Part shown: positions 41,496 through 50,536 of the stretch, one piece after another
How the letters are laid out: each line of letters starts with the position of its first letter
Numbering within the stretch: the first letter of the stretch is position 1
From: TMP-86 sp044226865
GTDB lineage: Bacteria > Pseudomonadota > Gammaproteobacteria > Steroidobacterales > Steroidobacteraceae
Assembly (NCBI GenBank): GCA_044226865.1
Contig: JBGAGE010000002.1
Span: forward strand, 310,001 to 374,000
Direction of reading: 5' to 3'
Length of the DNA: 64,000 nt
The notes under the pieces: generated by a model
What the model was told of the DNA's origin: nothing
Databases searched by the model: none
What the model saw: the letters and a program-made list of their open reading frames with translations, nothing else
Position numbers and translations under genes: made by a program

Positions 41496-42701
41496 ATGCT
41501 GAACAAGGTGTTCATCGGGCGCCAGCCCATCCTCGACACGCAGGGCCGCTTGTACGGCTACGAACTGCTGTGCCGCGATGCGGAGGGCAAGCCGGCGGTG
41601 ATCGGCAACGGCGATCGCGAATCCACGTTGATGCTGCTCGACACCATCTTCAACATCGGCGTCGAGAAGCTCACCAAGTCCAACCGCGCCTTCATCAACG
41701 TGACGCGCTCGCTCTTGATGAGCGACCTGATCGAGGCACTGCCGCCGGCGAACATCGTGCTCGAGGTGCTCGAGTCCGTGGAGGTCGACTCGGCGCTCCT
41801 CGAGCGCGTCGCCAAGCTCCGGCAGCAGCGCTTCATGATCGCCCTGGACGACTACATCTTGTCGGAGGAGCGCAATCCGCTGCTCGAGCTGGCGCACATC
41901 GTCAAGCTGGACGTGCGCGCGCTGGATCAGGCGCAACTGCGCGCGCACACCGCCGCGGTGAAATCGCGCAATCTCATCCTGCTGGCGGAGAAAGTGGAGA
42001 CGCGCGAGGAGCATGCCAACCTGATGTCGATGGGCTTCGATCTGTTCCAGGGTTATTACTACGCCCGGCCGGAGCTCTACAGCACGCAGGCGCTGCGCCC
42101 GAATCGGGTGACGGTGCTGGAGCTGCTGGCGCGCATGAGCGAGCCCGACGTCTCGATCCGGGAGCTAGCCCGGCTGATCCGCAACGATGTGGCCATGAGC
42201 GTGGCCATCCTGCGTTCGGCCAATTCAGCGGGCACTGGCTTGCGCACCCGCGTGGATTCCATCGAGCGCGCGGTGGTGGCATTGGGCTTGCGCACGATCC
42301 AGAACTGGGCGGGGCTCATCGCGTTGGCACGTCTCAACTCGCAACCCTCGGCGCTGCTGACCACCGTGCTGGTACGGGCGCGCGCCTGTGAGCTGCTGGC
42401 GGCAGCCGCGGGCCGCGACAGCCCGGCCGGTTACTTCACCGTGGGCCTGTTCTCGCTGCTCGATGTCATGATGGAGACGCCCATGCAGGAGCTCCTCGAC
42501 AAGCTGCCCCTGTCCGATGAGATCAAGAGCGCGTTGCGCGAGCAGAGCGGCGATCATGGCGCGGCACTGGCTTGCGTGGCCGCGATGGAACTGGGCGATG
42601 TGGCGGGCGTGAAATTCGGCGGCCTGGAAATGGCGCACGCCGGCGAGTGCTATCAGCAGGCCATCCAATGGGCCGATCAGCTGACGCTGCTGGCCGGTTG
42701 A
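41496..42701 (+). CDS. EAL-HDOD (YuxH/CdgJ-like) signalling protein
   Basis: A 401-residue cytoplasmic protein starting FIGRQPILDTQGRLYGYELLCR, the hallmark of YuxH-type proteins. The EAL domain (1-200) is degenerate: the EAL triplet reads ELL and the DDFG motif is LDDY, while KLD, AEKVE and LFQGYYYARP remain. The HDOD domain (205-400) has VSIRELARLIRNDVAMSVAILRSANSA. Such proteins, for example Vibrio CdgJ, affect motility and pilus behaviour by binding rather than cleaving c-di-GMP or through partners. It is convergent with mshQ (7-bp gap), suggesting a regulatory link to the pilus (inference). Confidence 0.88.
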   Translation: MLNKVFIGRQPILDTQGRLYGYELLCRDAEGKPAVIGNGDRESTLMLLDTIFNIGVEKLTKSNRAFINVTRSLLMSDLIEALPPANIVLEVLESVEVDSALLERVAKLRQQRFMIALDDYILSEERNPLLELAHIVKLDVRALDQAQLRAHTAAVKSRNLILLAEKVETREEHANLMSMGFDLFQGYYYARPELYSTQALRPNRVTVLELLARMSEPDVSIRELARLIRNDVAMSVAILRSANSAGTGLRTRVDSIERAVVALGLRTIQNWAGLIALARLNSQPSALLTTVLVRARACELLAAAAGRDSPAGYFTVGLFSLLDVMMETPMQELLDKLPLSDEIKSALREQSGDHGAALACVAAMELGDVAGVKFGGLEMAHAGECYQQAIQWADQLTLLAG

Positions 42702-42708
42702 TCCGGCC

Positions 42709-45700
42709 TCAATACACCTCGCGCTGATACACGCGCGAGGCGGGACCCGGGAAAAGGCCGAACGTGGCGATGGCGGTGGGATTGGACACCGCGCCGCTGC
42801 CTGCATTCCACAGATACTCGAGCCAGGACGGCGCGTCCGCGGTGATGGTCAGCGCACCGTTGTTGCCCGACCCGGGCGCCGCGAGATTGAGATTGAACGA
42901 CCCCCCGACGGCCGTGGCGCGATAGCGCGCGCCGCTCGCAGCCGCGGCCGTACAGCCGGCGCCCGACACGCCCGGGCTGCCGGCATCGCGCACACAGGTC
43001 TCCCCGGCGACGAGATTGGACTGGTAATTGCTGAAGCTGATGGCAGGCGCCGCGGTGCACACATCGTCGCTGGCGGTGACGAAGCCCGCGGCGCCGCTCA
43101 GGTAATACTGCGTGGTCAGGACCACCGGCAGATCCAGCAACTCCGATCCGATGGTATTGCGCAGCGCCAGGCGGCCATAGCGCTGCGTACTGCCGGTGCT
43201 GAAGGCGATGCCCGTACCACCGCCGAACGTCACGGGATTGGCCGCGCTCACCGAGTCGAGGTCGATGACGTTGACGGCAAGCGCGATGTTCGCGCTGAAA
43301 GGTGCGACGGCCGACCCGCGGCTGAATGACAAACCGGTTCCCGCGCTGAAGGTCAGCGTGCCGCTGCCACCTCCCAGATCGGCGATCGCCGGGTCCGCGC
43401 TGGTTGCCGGGAGGCCGGAGAGGTTCAGAGAGGGCGAGCCCGGCGTGGGCGTGTAGGTCCGGCCCGTCAGCGACGCATTGCTGAGGCGGAACAACGAGCC
43501 CGTGTAGTTCTGCGTGGTGCTGCCGCTCGAGGATTTGGCGGTCACCGTGATCACGGGCGCCACGGTATAGGTGAAGGGCTGGCCGACGTAGGTGAACCCC
43601 GCGGCGCTGCAAGCCGTGCCGAACACCGGCGTGTTGAGCGCCACCGTGAAGCTGGCAGGAATGAAGCGCCCGACGTTGCCGCTCTGCGTCCCGGTGACCG
43701 TACCCGACCCGAGATAGCTGGAAATGGTCGGCGTGATCTTGATGATGCCCACTTCCGGCCAGGCGAATGCGGTGCCGGTAGCTGCGCCGCTGGAGTACGC
43801 ACCGAAGCTGCCGCTGATGGCGGGATTCTGTCCCGTCGCGGGCAACACCAGCGAGGGCGTTAGCGTGACGGAAGCCGGCGAGGTCTCGCGGCCGAAATTG
43901 GGGGTAGCCACCCCCGATGCATTGCTCGCGGTCACGGTGGAGGTGAACGATTGCCCAGCCGCCATGAACACCGTGCCGCCCGCGGTCGACGCGGCCGGAT
44001 TCGCAACATTATCCGAGGTGCGCTTGATGTTGGAGAGGGTGAGCGCATACGGCTGAACGACGAATTGCCCGCTGCCGCTCATGGTGTTGCCCGAAGCTGC
44101 GCCACTACCCAGGGGTATGTTGTAGAGCGCCGCCAAGGTCACCTGGCCCACGTCCGAGTACTTGATCTGCAGCGGTGCCTCGGCATTCACGGTGCTGAAC
44201 TTCAACGGCACGCTGGTGTAACTGCTGATGCCGGTCGCCGGGTTCGCCGCGATGTTGGTGGTGATGGCATTGCTGGTGACGGAGAAGGTCTGCCCGGCGA
44301 CGCACGTGGCGGGGTTGTTGCACTGGAAGGCCAGCCCCACATTCACCGTGGTGCCGCTGGCAAAGGCCGTGGTGCAGGCGCCCGTCTGCGTGTCGGTGCG
44401 CACGGCCTGCAGGGCCAGGCTCTGCGTGGACGCCACACCCGCCACCTGCGTGCCGATGGAGACCGCGCTGTTGGCGCCGTTGGTGAAGCGAAATCCCGTG
44501 GCCGTGAAGGTGAGGCTGCCGCGCTCGGTTGTCAGCGCCGTGCCCGAGGTGTTGCTGACGGCGCCATCGGCGATGCCGATGGTGAGCGCCTCCGCGTAGG
44601 TGTTGCGCAATTTCAATTGCACCACGCCCAGGTCCGCGGCCTTGAACGCATAGGTGGCCGTCCCGGAGTTCGAGGCTCCCGCCGTGAAGGTACCCGTGCC
44701 CGTCGTCAGCGACCAATCGCCATGCCCGGTGCTGGTGCTCAAGGAAATCGTGTCGGTGGTCGAAAACGCCGCGTGCGCTGAATTGTGCGCGGTGACGGTG
44801 ATGGAGGCGGGTTCGCAGGTCAGCGCGCTGGCCGGGACGGTCACGGCGAAATGATTGGGCGAGCTGACGGGACAGGGATGGGTCGCCAGCACGATACTGC
44901 CCACCTGGGCAGATGACAGCGCCGAATCGTACATCGTCACTTCGTCGATGTTGCCGGGAAAGCGGAAGATATCCCCTTCGCTCGAGCCGTTGGCGTTCGA
45001 GCCGATGGTGGCATAAGCCCCATCGCCGGCGGAGAAGGTGGGGCGACTGGTCGACTGCGACTCCACCAGGTTGCCGCTGGAATCATAGAGCAACAGGGTC
45101 ATCGTGCCACTGCCGGTCGCATCCATGATGGCGGCGACGAAATACCATTGATTAACGGTGAGGTTGGTGGTGGATTCGGCCCACACCGTGGAAGGGTTGC
45201 GCGACCAGAAGCGCACCCGGCTGCCGCCGGGGTCGCCGTAACTGAGTCCGAACCCATTGAAGTTGAAATCGTCCCAATAGATGCGTCCCGTGACGCCGGT
45301 GGCCGTGGGCCTGATCCAAGCCGTGATGGTGAAGGTGCCGTCCGGATGCGGCATGCCTGCCGGCAGTCGAACGTACTGGGTCGAGCCGTCGAGGCTCGCA
45401 TAGCTGCAGGTGCCGGGCGTGCCGGCGAGCGCGGGCGATGCGGAGGCTGTGGTGGCACCGCTGATGGCCGCGCCGTTGTAGGCATTGCCGCTCGAGTCCG
45501 CGACATCGGCCGTCATGCCAGACCAGGAGGACTCATCCAGGCGCCACAGGCCCACTGGCGCAGGGATCGAGGGACAGGTGGAGATGGCCGCAATCGCTGA
45601 TTGATTGGCGCTCGACAAGGAGATGCTGTTGCCAACGCCGAGACTGATGGCGGAATTGACGATGACCGCGCCCCGCATTTGCACGTCACTGCTGAAATTG

Positions 45701-46362
45701 ACGTTATTACCGCTCCCGGGCCCATAGATGAAGCCCGACAACTTGGCGGAAGTGCCCAGGCTGACGTTGGCATTGGGGAACAAGAAGATGCGCAGATCGG
45801 CCACAGCGCCTCCCGAGTTCATGACAAACCCCTTGCCGGTGGTGAAGTTGGCGCCAACGTAGATATTGACGGTGCCGGTGATCGTCACCGTGTTCGGATC
45901 ACCCCCGAACACGGCGGTGTTGATGTAGTACGTTCCTGCTCCAAAGCGCACCGTCTTGCCGGCTCCCACGCTCAAGTTGGAAATGTAATACGTGCCCCCG
46001 GAGAACGTGGTGGTGCCGGTCACCGTCACCGTGCCATAGGTGCCCGCCACCACCGTCGATGCGCTGGTGTTGGTGCTGGCGGTGAAGCTCGGAAAGGTCG
46101 AGGGCGAGAGCGCCGGGAAGCTGGGCGTGGTGCTGGTGCGCACCGCGCTCATCTGGATGCTGTTGCCGCTGCCGGTGATGTCCTTGCTGTTGACCTGGGT
46201 ACTAGAACCGATATTGAGGACCCCGTTCGGGCCCGCCGTCACCGGATAGGTGGCGGGAATCAGGCCGCAGGAGGCAGCGCCCCATGCACGGGGCGTGGCG
46301 GCCATCAGCAGCGCGATGACACAGATCTGAAGAGGGATCGATGGGCGCAGATGGCGCATCAT
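42709..46362 (-). CDS. mshQ: MshQ-like pilus-associated giant exported protein
   Basis: A 1217-residue protein with signal peptide (LQICVIALLMAATPRAWGA). It has an N-terminal beta-rich region of repeating GT/SG-rich strands (residues ~45-265) and a LamG-like concanavalin fold (VGLWRLDESSWSG to MYDSALSSAQ, ~270-485). The rest is a long stack of Ig-like beta domains of the MshQ/DUF6701 type. It is the last gene of the msh cluster. MshQ is thought to sit at the pilus tip or surface as an adhesin (inference from family). Cysteines are sparse and paired. The ATG at 46362 overlaps the mshP stop (ATGA). Confidence 0.85.
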   Translation of the reverse strand: MMRHLRPSIPLQICVIALLMAATPRAWGAASCGLIPATYPVTAGPNGVLNIGSSTQVNSKDITGSGNSIQMSAVRTSTTPSFPALSPSTFPSFTASTNTSASTVVAGTYGTVTVTGTTTFSGGTYYISNLSVGAGKTVRFGAGTYYINTAVFGGDPNTVTITGTVNIYVGANFTTGKGFVMNSGGAVADLRIFLFPNANVSLGTSAKLSGFIYGPGSGNNVNFSSDVQMRGAVIVNSAISLGVGNSISLSSANQSAIAAISTCPSIPAPVGLWRLDESSWSGMTADVADSSGNAYNGAAISGATTASASPALAGTPGTCSYASLDGSTQYVRLPAGMPHPDGTFTITAWIRPTATGVTGRIYWDDFNFNGFGLSYGDPGGSRVRFWSRNPSTVWAESTTNLTVNQWYFVAAIMDATGSGTMTLLLYDSSGNLVESQSTSRPTFSAGDGAYATIGSNANGSSEGDIFRFPGNIDEVTMYDSALSSAQVGSIVLATHPCPVSSPNHFAVTVPASALTCEPASITVTAHNSAHAAFSTTDTISLSTSTGHGDWSLTTGTGTFTAGASNSGTATYAFKAADLGVVQLKLRNTYAEALTIGIADGAVSNTSGTALTTERGSLTFTATGFRFTNGANSAVSIGTQVAGVASTQSLALQAVRTDTQTGACTTAFASGTTVNVGLAFQCNNPATCVAGQTFSVTSNAITTNIAANPATGISSYTSVPLKFSTVNAEAPLQIKYSDVGQVTLAALYNIPLGSGAASGNTMSGSGQFVVQPYALTLSNIKRTSDNVANPAASTAGGTVFMAAGQSFTSTVTASNASGVATPNFGRETSPASVTLTPSLVLPATGQNPAISGSFGAYSSGAATGTAFAWPEVGIIKITPTISSYLGSGTVTGTQSGNVGRFIPASFTVALNTPVFGTACSAAGFTYVGQPFTYTVAPVITVTAKSSSGSTTQNYTGSLFRLSNASLTGRTYTPTPGSPSLNLSGLPATSADPAIADLGGGSGTLTFSAGTGLSFSRGSAVAPFSANIALAVNVIDLDSVSAANPVTFGGGTGIAFSTGSTQRYGRLALRNTIGSELLDLPVVLTTQYYLSGAAGFVTASDDVCTAAPAISFSNYQSNLVAGETCVRDAGSPGVSGAGCTAAAASGARYRATAVGGSFNLNLAAPGSGNNGALTITADAPSWLEYLWNAGSGAVSNPTAIATFGLFPGPASRVYQREVY

Positions 46363-46778
46363 GTCGCATCCGTGAACGTGGCGCTCACCACCCGCCGCAC
46401 GTAGCTGGGTTGCCCGTACGTCCCTGCCGTGGCGGTGGAGCGGATCACATAGGAATTGCTGGTGCCCGACCCATTGCTGAAGCTGGTGGCGTTACAGGTC
46501 ACCACCACGGCAAAGCCATTGGCGGCGGTTTCCGTCAGGTTCAGGGTGCTGCTGGCGACACAGCTGCCGTTCAACGCGCGATACGCGCCCCACTCCACCC
46601 CGGTCCGTGCAGCCGCCAGCGCCCGCGCCTGCACCAGGCCCATGGTCACGGCATGCTGTTGTCCGCTGCCCACGCGCACCGCCACCACCGACAGGGCACC
46701 CAGCACCACGATGAGAAACAGCGCCGGCACCAGCGCGAATCCCGCACATCGCCGAATCGAGGCGCGCGTGCGGCTCAT
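46359..46778 (-). CDS. mshP: MshP-like minor pilin component
   Basis: A 139-residue protein with N-terminal basic stretch (MSRTRASIRRCAG) followed by FALVPALFLIVVLGALSVVAV, a pilin-like helix in a non-canonical leader (no Glu+5), as in MshP/PilX. The mature part contains two Cys in short loops (GSCVAS, VTCNAT). It forms part of the minor-pilin complex capping the fibre. It is coupled to mshO and mshQ by ATGA overlaps on both sides. Confidence 0.8.
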   Translation of the reverse strand: MSRTRASIRRCAGFALVPALFLIVVLGALSVVAVRVGSGQQHAVTMGLVQARALAAARTGVEWGAYRALNGSCVASSTLNLTETAANGFAVVVTCNATSFSNGSGTSNSYVIRSTATAGTYGQPSYVRRVVSATFTDAT

Positions 46779-47623
46779 GGCGCATTCGCCAGCTGCACTT
46801 CGTGCAGCAATTGCACCGACTCACCGGCGCGGGTGAGCAGCATGGTCAGGGTGACCAGCGAATTGCGTTGCGCTGTGCCGCTCGAGTAGGTGAACTGGCA
46901 GGCGCCCACGTCGGCCGCGATGCGCGAGGCGCTCGCGCCCGCCGTGGTCAGCACACTGGCGCTCACCGGCTGCGTGGAAGCGATGGTGTATCCCGAGTAG
47001 CGCGTCAGGGTACCGGCGCTGGTGTCGCACAAATACGAGACCGGGCCGCTGAGCAGGTAGACCCGCCTGCCCGGCGATCCGTAGGCGAACTGGAATGCGG
47101 GGCTCAAGGTCACCAGGTTTTCATTGGCGCTGGAGCCTTGCGAAATGCTGATGGTGGTTCCCGCCGGCGTGATGACATTGGCCATCGAATAGGCATCCGC
47201 GCCGGGAACGCCAACGTTATAGATCGACAGGTAATGGCTGCTCGATGTCCACGGCAGCGTCAACTGCGTGAACGGCACGGTGGTGGCGAAGGCGCCGTCC
47301 GCGGCGGTGAAATCCAGGTCCAGCGCCGCGTTGCTCAACGGGCCCGCGTCGCGATAGCGCGCGCCATCCACCGTGGCGAGCAATTCGAGGGCCGTGACAC
47401 TGCCGCTGACGCTCACGCGCACGCTCGCCGGCAAGGCGCCGCGCAGGTCGCGCGCCATGAAGCGCAGGGCGCTGTCGGCGTCATCGACGAGTTCCGCGCG
47501 CCGCGCCTGCGCGCTGTAGGCGTTCATCGGGCCGACGATGAACATGGCCATGAAGGCGACGACGATGGACCCCACGGTGAGGGTGACCACCAATTCCACC
47601 AGGGTGACGCCACGCTGACGCAT
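46775..47623 (-). CDS. mshO: MshO-like minor prepilin
   Basis: A 282-residue type IV prepilin with short leader MRQRG before VTLVELVVTLTVGSIVVAFMAMFI, including Glu+5. PilW/MshO members have this length and a C-terminal disulfide; Cys pairs are visible at SYLCDTS and GACQFTY. It probably joins the minor pilin complex with MshP. It starts with a 1-bp overlap (TGATG) after mshD and overlaps mshP at its end. Confidence 0.85.
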   Translation of the reverse strand: MRQRGVTLVELVVTLTVGSIVVAFMAMFIVGPMNAYSAQARRAELVDDADSALRFMARDLRGALPASVRVSVSGSVTALELLATVDGARYRDAGPLSNAALDLDFTAADGAFATTVPFTQLTLPWTSSSHYLSIYNVGVPGADAYSMANVITPAGTTISISQGSSANENLVTLSPAFQFAYGSPGRRVYLLSGPVSYLCDTSAGTLTRYSGYTIASTQPVSASVLTTAGASASRIAADVGACQFTYSSGTAQRNSLVTLTMLLTRAGESVQLLHEVQLANAP

Positions 47624-48075
47624 CAGTAGCTGGTCCTGTAGCCGGTGAGCTTGACCGACACATTGGGCGAGCGCGTGACGGTGACATCAATGCGCCGCGC
47701 CGACGCCGACGGCACGCCGGTCAGCGCGCCGCTCTGCGATACGCTCACGCTCACGGTGTAGGCGGACAACGCCGTGATGGCGTTGCCGAACTGGTCACGT
47801 GCGCCCACGTCCACCAGCCCATCGTATTGGTCGACGAGGTTCCAGCTGGCGCGTCCGGTGTTGGTGGGCGTGCCATTGGGATCGACGATCCAGCGCTGCA
47901 GGATCTCATCGAGGTAGGCCTGAGCGATGGAAATGGCCTGCTGCTGCAGCATGGCATCGGCACTGCGCGTGGCGATGGCCGACATCGCACCCAGGATGCC
48001 CGTGGTGGCGATGGCCACCACGGTGATGGCCACGACCAGCTCGATCAAGGTGATGCCGCGTTGGCGCCGCACCAT
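47623..48075 (-). CDS. mshD: MshD-like minor prepilin
   Basis: A 150-residue prepilin with leader MVRRQRG before ITLIELVVAITVVAIATTGILGAM and a QQQAISIAQAYLDEIL helix typical of MshD/PilV. It has no cysteine pair. It lies between mshC (1-bp gap) and mshO (1-bp overlap), the classic msh order C-D-O-P-Q. Confidence 0.85.
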   Translation of the reverse strand: MVRRQRGITLIELVVAITVVAIATTGILGAMSAIATRSADAMLQQQAISIAQAYLDEILQRWIVDPNGTPTNTGRASWNLVDQYDGLVDVGARDQFGNAITALSAYTVSVSVSQSGALTGVPSASARRIDVTVTRSPNVSVKLTGYRTSY

Positions 48076-48076
48076 G

Positions 48077-48571
48077 TCAGTTCACCTGCACGAAACCGCT
48101 GCCGGCATCGATACTGATGCTGCGCGAGCCGATGGTGATGGTGGTGCCGGGGCTCGAGGTGAGCCGGCCCTGCGTGTCGAATTGGAACACGCCGGTGGGC
48201 GAAACGCTGGTGCCCGAGGGCGCCGAGCCGCTGATGGCGGCGCCATCGCCGCCCAGGAGCGTCGAGCTCCACGTGGTGTCGCTGGTGTTGCAGGCGTTGC
48301 CGGAGGCCGCCTGCTGCGCACCCGCGTAGCCCGCTGCGTTGATGGTGATGCGTGCAGGGCAGCCGCTGATCACCGCCGCCTTCTGGGCCGAACGCAGCGC
48401 GGATGCCAATTCGTCGGCATAGCCGCGCTGCGAGAAGGCGGATTGGTCGAAAAATCGCGGCCCCATGGTGGCGGCCAGGATTCCCAGGATGGAAATCACC
48501 ACGATCAACTCGACCAAGGTGTATCCGGAACAACCGGATGCCACCTGGCGCCTCCGGTTCGGTCGCCTCAT
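48077..48571 (-). CDS. mshC: MshC-like minor prepilin
   Basis: A 164-residue prepilin. After a 16-residue leader the processed helix YTLVELIVVISILGILAATMGPRFF carries the invariant Glu+5 and the PRFF block that characterises MshC. A disulfide-type Cys pair (SGCPARI and NACNTSD) is visible. It lies immediately upstream of mshD and 57 bp after mshA. Confidence 0.87.
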   Translation of the reverse strand: MRRPNRRRQVASGCSGYTLVELIVVISILGILAATMGPRFFDQSAFSQRGYADELASALRSAQKAAVISGCPARITINAAGYAGAQQAASGNACNTSDTTWSSTLLGGDGAAISGSAPSGTSVSPTGVFQFDTQGRLTSSPGTTITIGSRSISIDAGSGFVQVN

Positions 48572-48628
48572 GCCACCCTCTCAATTCAACTGCAAGACTC
48601 CCGCATCATTGCGGAGAAATCCGGTCCC

Positions 48629-49090
48629 TTAGCAACCCGACGTCGTCACCGACACGGTCGGGGCAGCGCCCGCGGAAGCCGCCGGCACGTAAGACACCGC
48701 GCAGTTCGCCGGCGTGGACGCGCCCACCTTGGTCCAGGTGGCCGTGCCGCTGGCGGCCGGCGATCCCGCCGTGAAGGTGAAATCCGATGCCGCGATCGGG
48801 CTCAGCGCATTGGCAATGCCGGTGGAGCCGGCGTCCGGGTAGCTGTTGGTCAGGGTCACGGTGTTGCCTTCCATGGTCACGGAGGCCGAAGACGCCGTGG
48901 CCATGGCCATGCCGCGCGCCAGGGAGGCCGCGCTGCGCACGCTGCCGGCGAGGCTGTTGATCGTGGCCACACGGGCCTGGGTTTCCAGCGAGATGAAACG
49001 GGGAACCGCAAAGGCGGCGAGGATACCGAGAATGGTGATCACGACCACCAGCTCGATCAGCGTGAAACCACGCGCAAGAGACGTCTTCAT
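48629..49090 (-). CDS. mshA: Major MSHA-type pilin
   Basis: A 153-residue prepilin, the major fibre subunit. The ATG at 49090 has GGAG 8 bases before it. The leader MKTSLARG is cut before FTLIELVVVITILGILAAFA, followed by VPRFISLETQARVATINSLAGSVRSA. Two Cys (PANCAVSYVP and the final C-terminal Cys of TTSGC) form the expected C-terminal disulfide loop. It leads the structural half of the locus; a 213-bp upstream region separates it from mshG and likely holds a promoter giving higher expression. Confidence 0.92.
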   Translation of the reverse strand: MKTSLARGFTLIELVVVITILGILAAFAVPRFISLETQARVATINSLAGSVRSAASLARGMAMATASSASVTMEGNTVTLTNSYPDAGSTGIANALSPIAASDFTFTAGSPAASGTATWTKVGASTPANCAVSYVPAASAGAAPTVSVTTSGC

Positions 49091-49206
49091 TTTACGAACT
49101 CCACGGCGCATGGCGCCTGCAACTGTTGAAATGGGCGAGCATCCGCCCGCCGTCCTGTATGAAAGTCGGTCGCAAACAGCGACTCTTGAGAGGCTCGTGG
49201 GCAGGC

Positions 49207-49222
49207 TGAGACTTATGTCTCA
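49207..49222. promoter_or_regulatory. 16-bp palindrome upstream of mshA
   Basis: TGAGACTTATGTCTCA is a 6-bp perfect inverted repeat with a 4-base centre, ~117 bp upstream of the mshA ATG. It is the most AT-rich point in this intergenic region and looks like a dimeric regulator site. Confidence 0.45.
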
Positions 49223-49303
49223 TTCAGCGATTCCCTGAAGCGCCCGATGCGCCAAGAGGGTGCGCATCGCCCGCACCGGCGGACGCCCCGGCCCCAAGTT
49301 TCC

Positions 49304-50533
49304 TCAGCCGACGTGGCCCACCTTGCCGATCATGTTCCACATCGGCAGGAACACACCCAGCGCCAATATCAACACCATGGCGCCGACGCCGACGATGAGG
49401 ATGGGCTCGATCATGGCGGTGAGGTTGCGCAGGCGGTAATCCACCTCGCGCTGGTAGAAGCCGGATACTTCTTCCAGCAACTGAGTCAACTCACCCGTCT
49501 CCTCGCCCACCATGATCATCTGCAGCACCAGCGGCGGGAAGATGCCGACGCCGCCCGCGGCGCGGCTCAGGGAGTCGCCCCGCTCCACCGCATCGCGCAG
49601 ACGCAGGAGCCGCTCGCCCAGGAACTCATTGCCGGCGGAGCGCGCCAGCAGGGTCAGTGCCTGGATCATGGGCAGTCCTGCATCCAGCGAGATGGACAGT
49701 GAGCGCATGACCCGCGACAGCACGGCCTGGTGCAACAGTTCGCCCAGTACCGGCATGCGCAGCTTCAGGCGATCCCATTTGTAGCGTCCTTCCACGGTGC
49801 TGACGTACCGCTTGAGGCCCAGGATGCTGAAGATCAGCCCTGCGAGGAGCGCGAAGCCATGGTTCCTGGCGAAGTCGGAGGTGCCCATGATGACGCGCGT
49901 CGGCCAGGGGATGTCGTTGCCCAGGACCTTGAACAGCGGCGCGAAATTGGGAATCACGAACACCGTGATCACGGCAATGGCGATGCCGATGATGCCCACG
50001 ACGATCATGGGATAGCGCAAGGCCGCCTTGACGCGGTCCTGCACGTCCTGGTCCTGGCCCAGGTACTCGCTCAAGCGGAGGAATGAATTATCCAAGGTGC
50101 CCGTGGACTCACCCACGCGCACCATGCTGATGAACAGCGGCGGGAAGATGTCCGGATGGCGCGACAGTGAATTGGCAAAGTCGCGCCCCGACTCCAGGCT
50201 TTGCAGCACGTCGTGCAACGCATCGCGCAGTTGCACATTGTGCGTGGATTGCGCCAGGCCCTTCAGGCCCCGCAGCAACGGCAGTCCCGCCTTGGTGATG
50301 GAATACATCTGGCGCGCGAACAGCACCAGGTCGACGGTGGTGACGCGGCGCGCGGCATACTTCTGCCACAGCTCGGAGACCGAGATACGCCCCGCCGCCT
50401 CCGGCGCGATTTCCAGCGGCGTGATGCCGAGGTTCAAGAGCCTGGCGGCCACGGCCTCGATGCTGTCCGCATCCAGCCGGCCGGTGATCAGATCACCACG
50501 ACCCGAGCGTCCACGGTAACGGAAGTTGGACAT
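49304..50533 (-). CDS. mshG: MshG/GspF-type inner-membrane platform protein
   Basis: A 409-residue polytopic protein of the PilC/GspF family with three TM segments and two homologous T2SSF domains. Visible: FRYRGRSGRGDLITGRLDADS at the N-terminus, LVLFARQMYSITKAGLPLLRGLKGLAQ, and the second copy AVLSRVMRSLSISLDAGLPMIQALTLLA, then GVGAMVLILALGVFLPMW. It anchors the assembly ATPase MshE and the pilin platform. The mshE stop is 3 bp upstream. Confidence 0.92.
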   Translation of the reverse strand: MSNFRYRGRSGRGDLITGRLDADSIEAVAARLLNLGITPLEIAPEAAGRISVSELWQKYAARRVTTVDLVLFARQMYSITKAGLPLLRGLKGLAQSTHNVQLRDALHDVLQSLESGRDFANSLSRHPDIFPPLFISMVRVGESTGTLDNSFLRLSEYLGQDQDVQDRVKAALRYPMIVVGIIGIAIAVITVFVIPNFAPLFKVLGNDIPWPTRVIMGTSDFARNHGFALLAGLIFSILGLKRYVSTVEGRYKWDRLKLRMPVLGELLHQAVLSRVMRSLSISLDAGLPMIQALTLLARSAGNEFLGERLLRLRDAVERGDSLSRAAGGVGIFPPLVLQMIMVGEETGELTQLLEEVSGFYQREVDYRLRNLTAMIEPILIVGVGAMVLILALGVFLPMWNMIGKVGHVG

Positions 50534-50536
50534 GCA

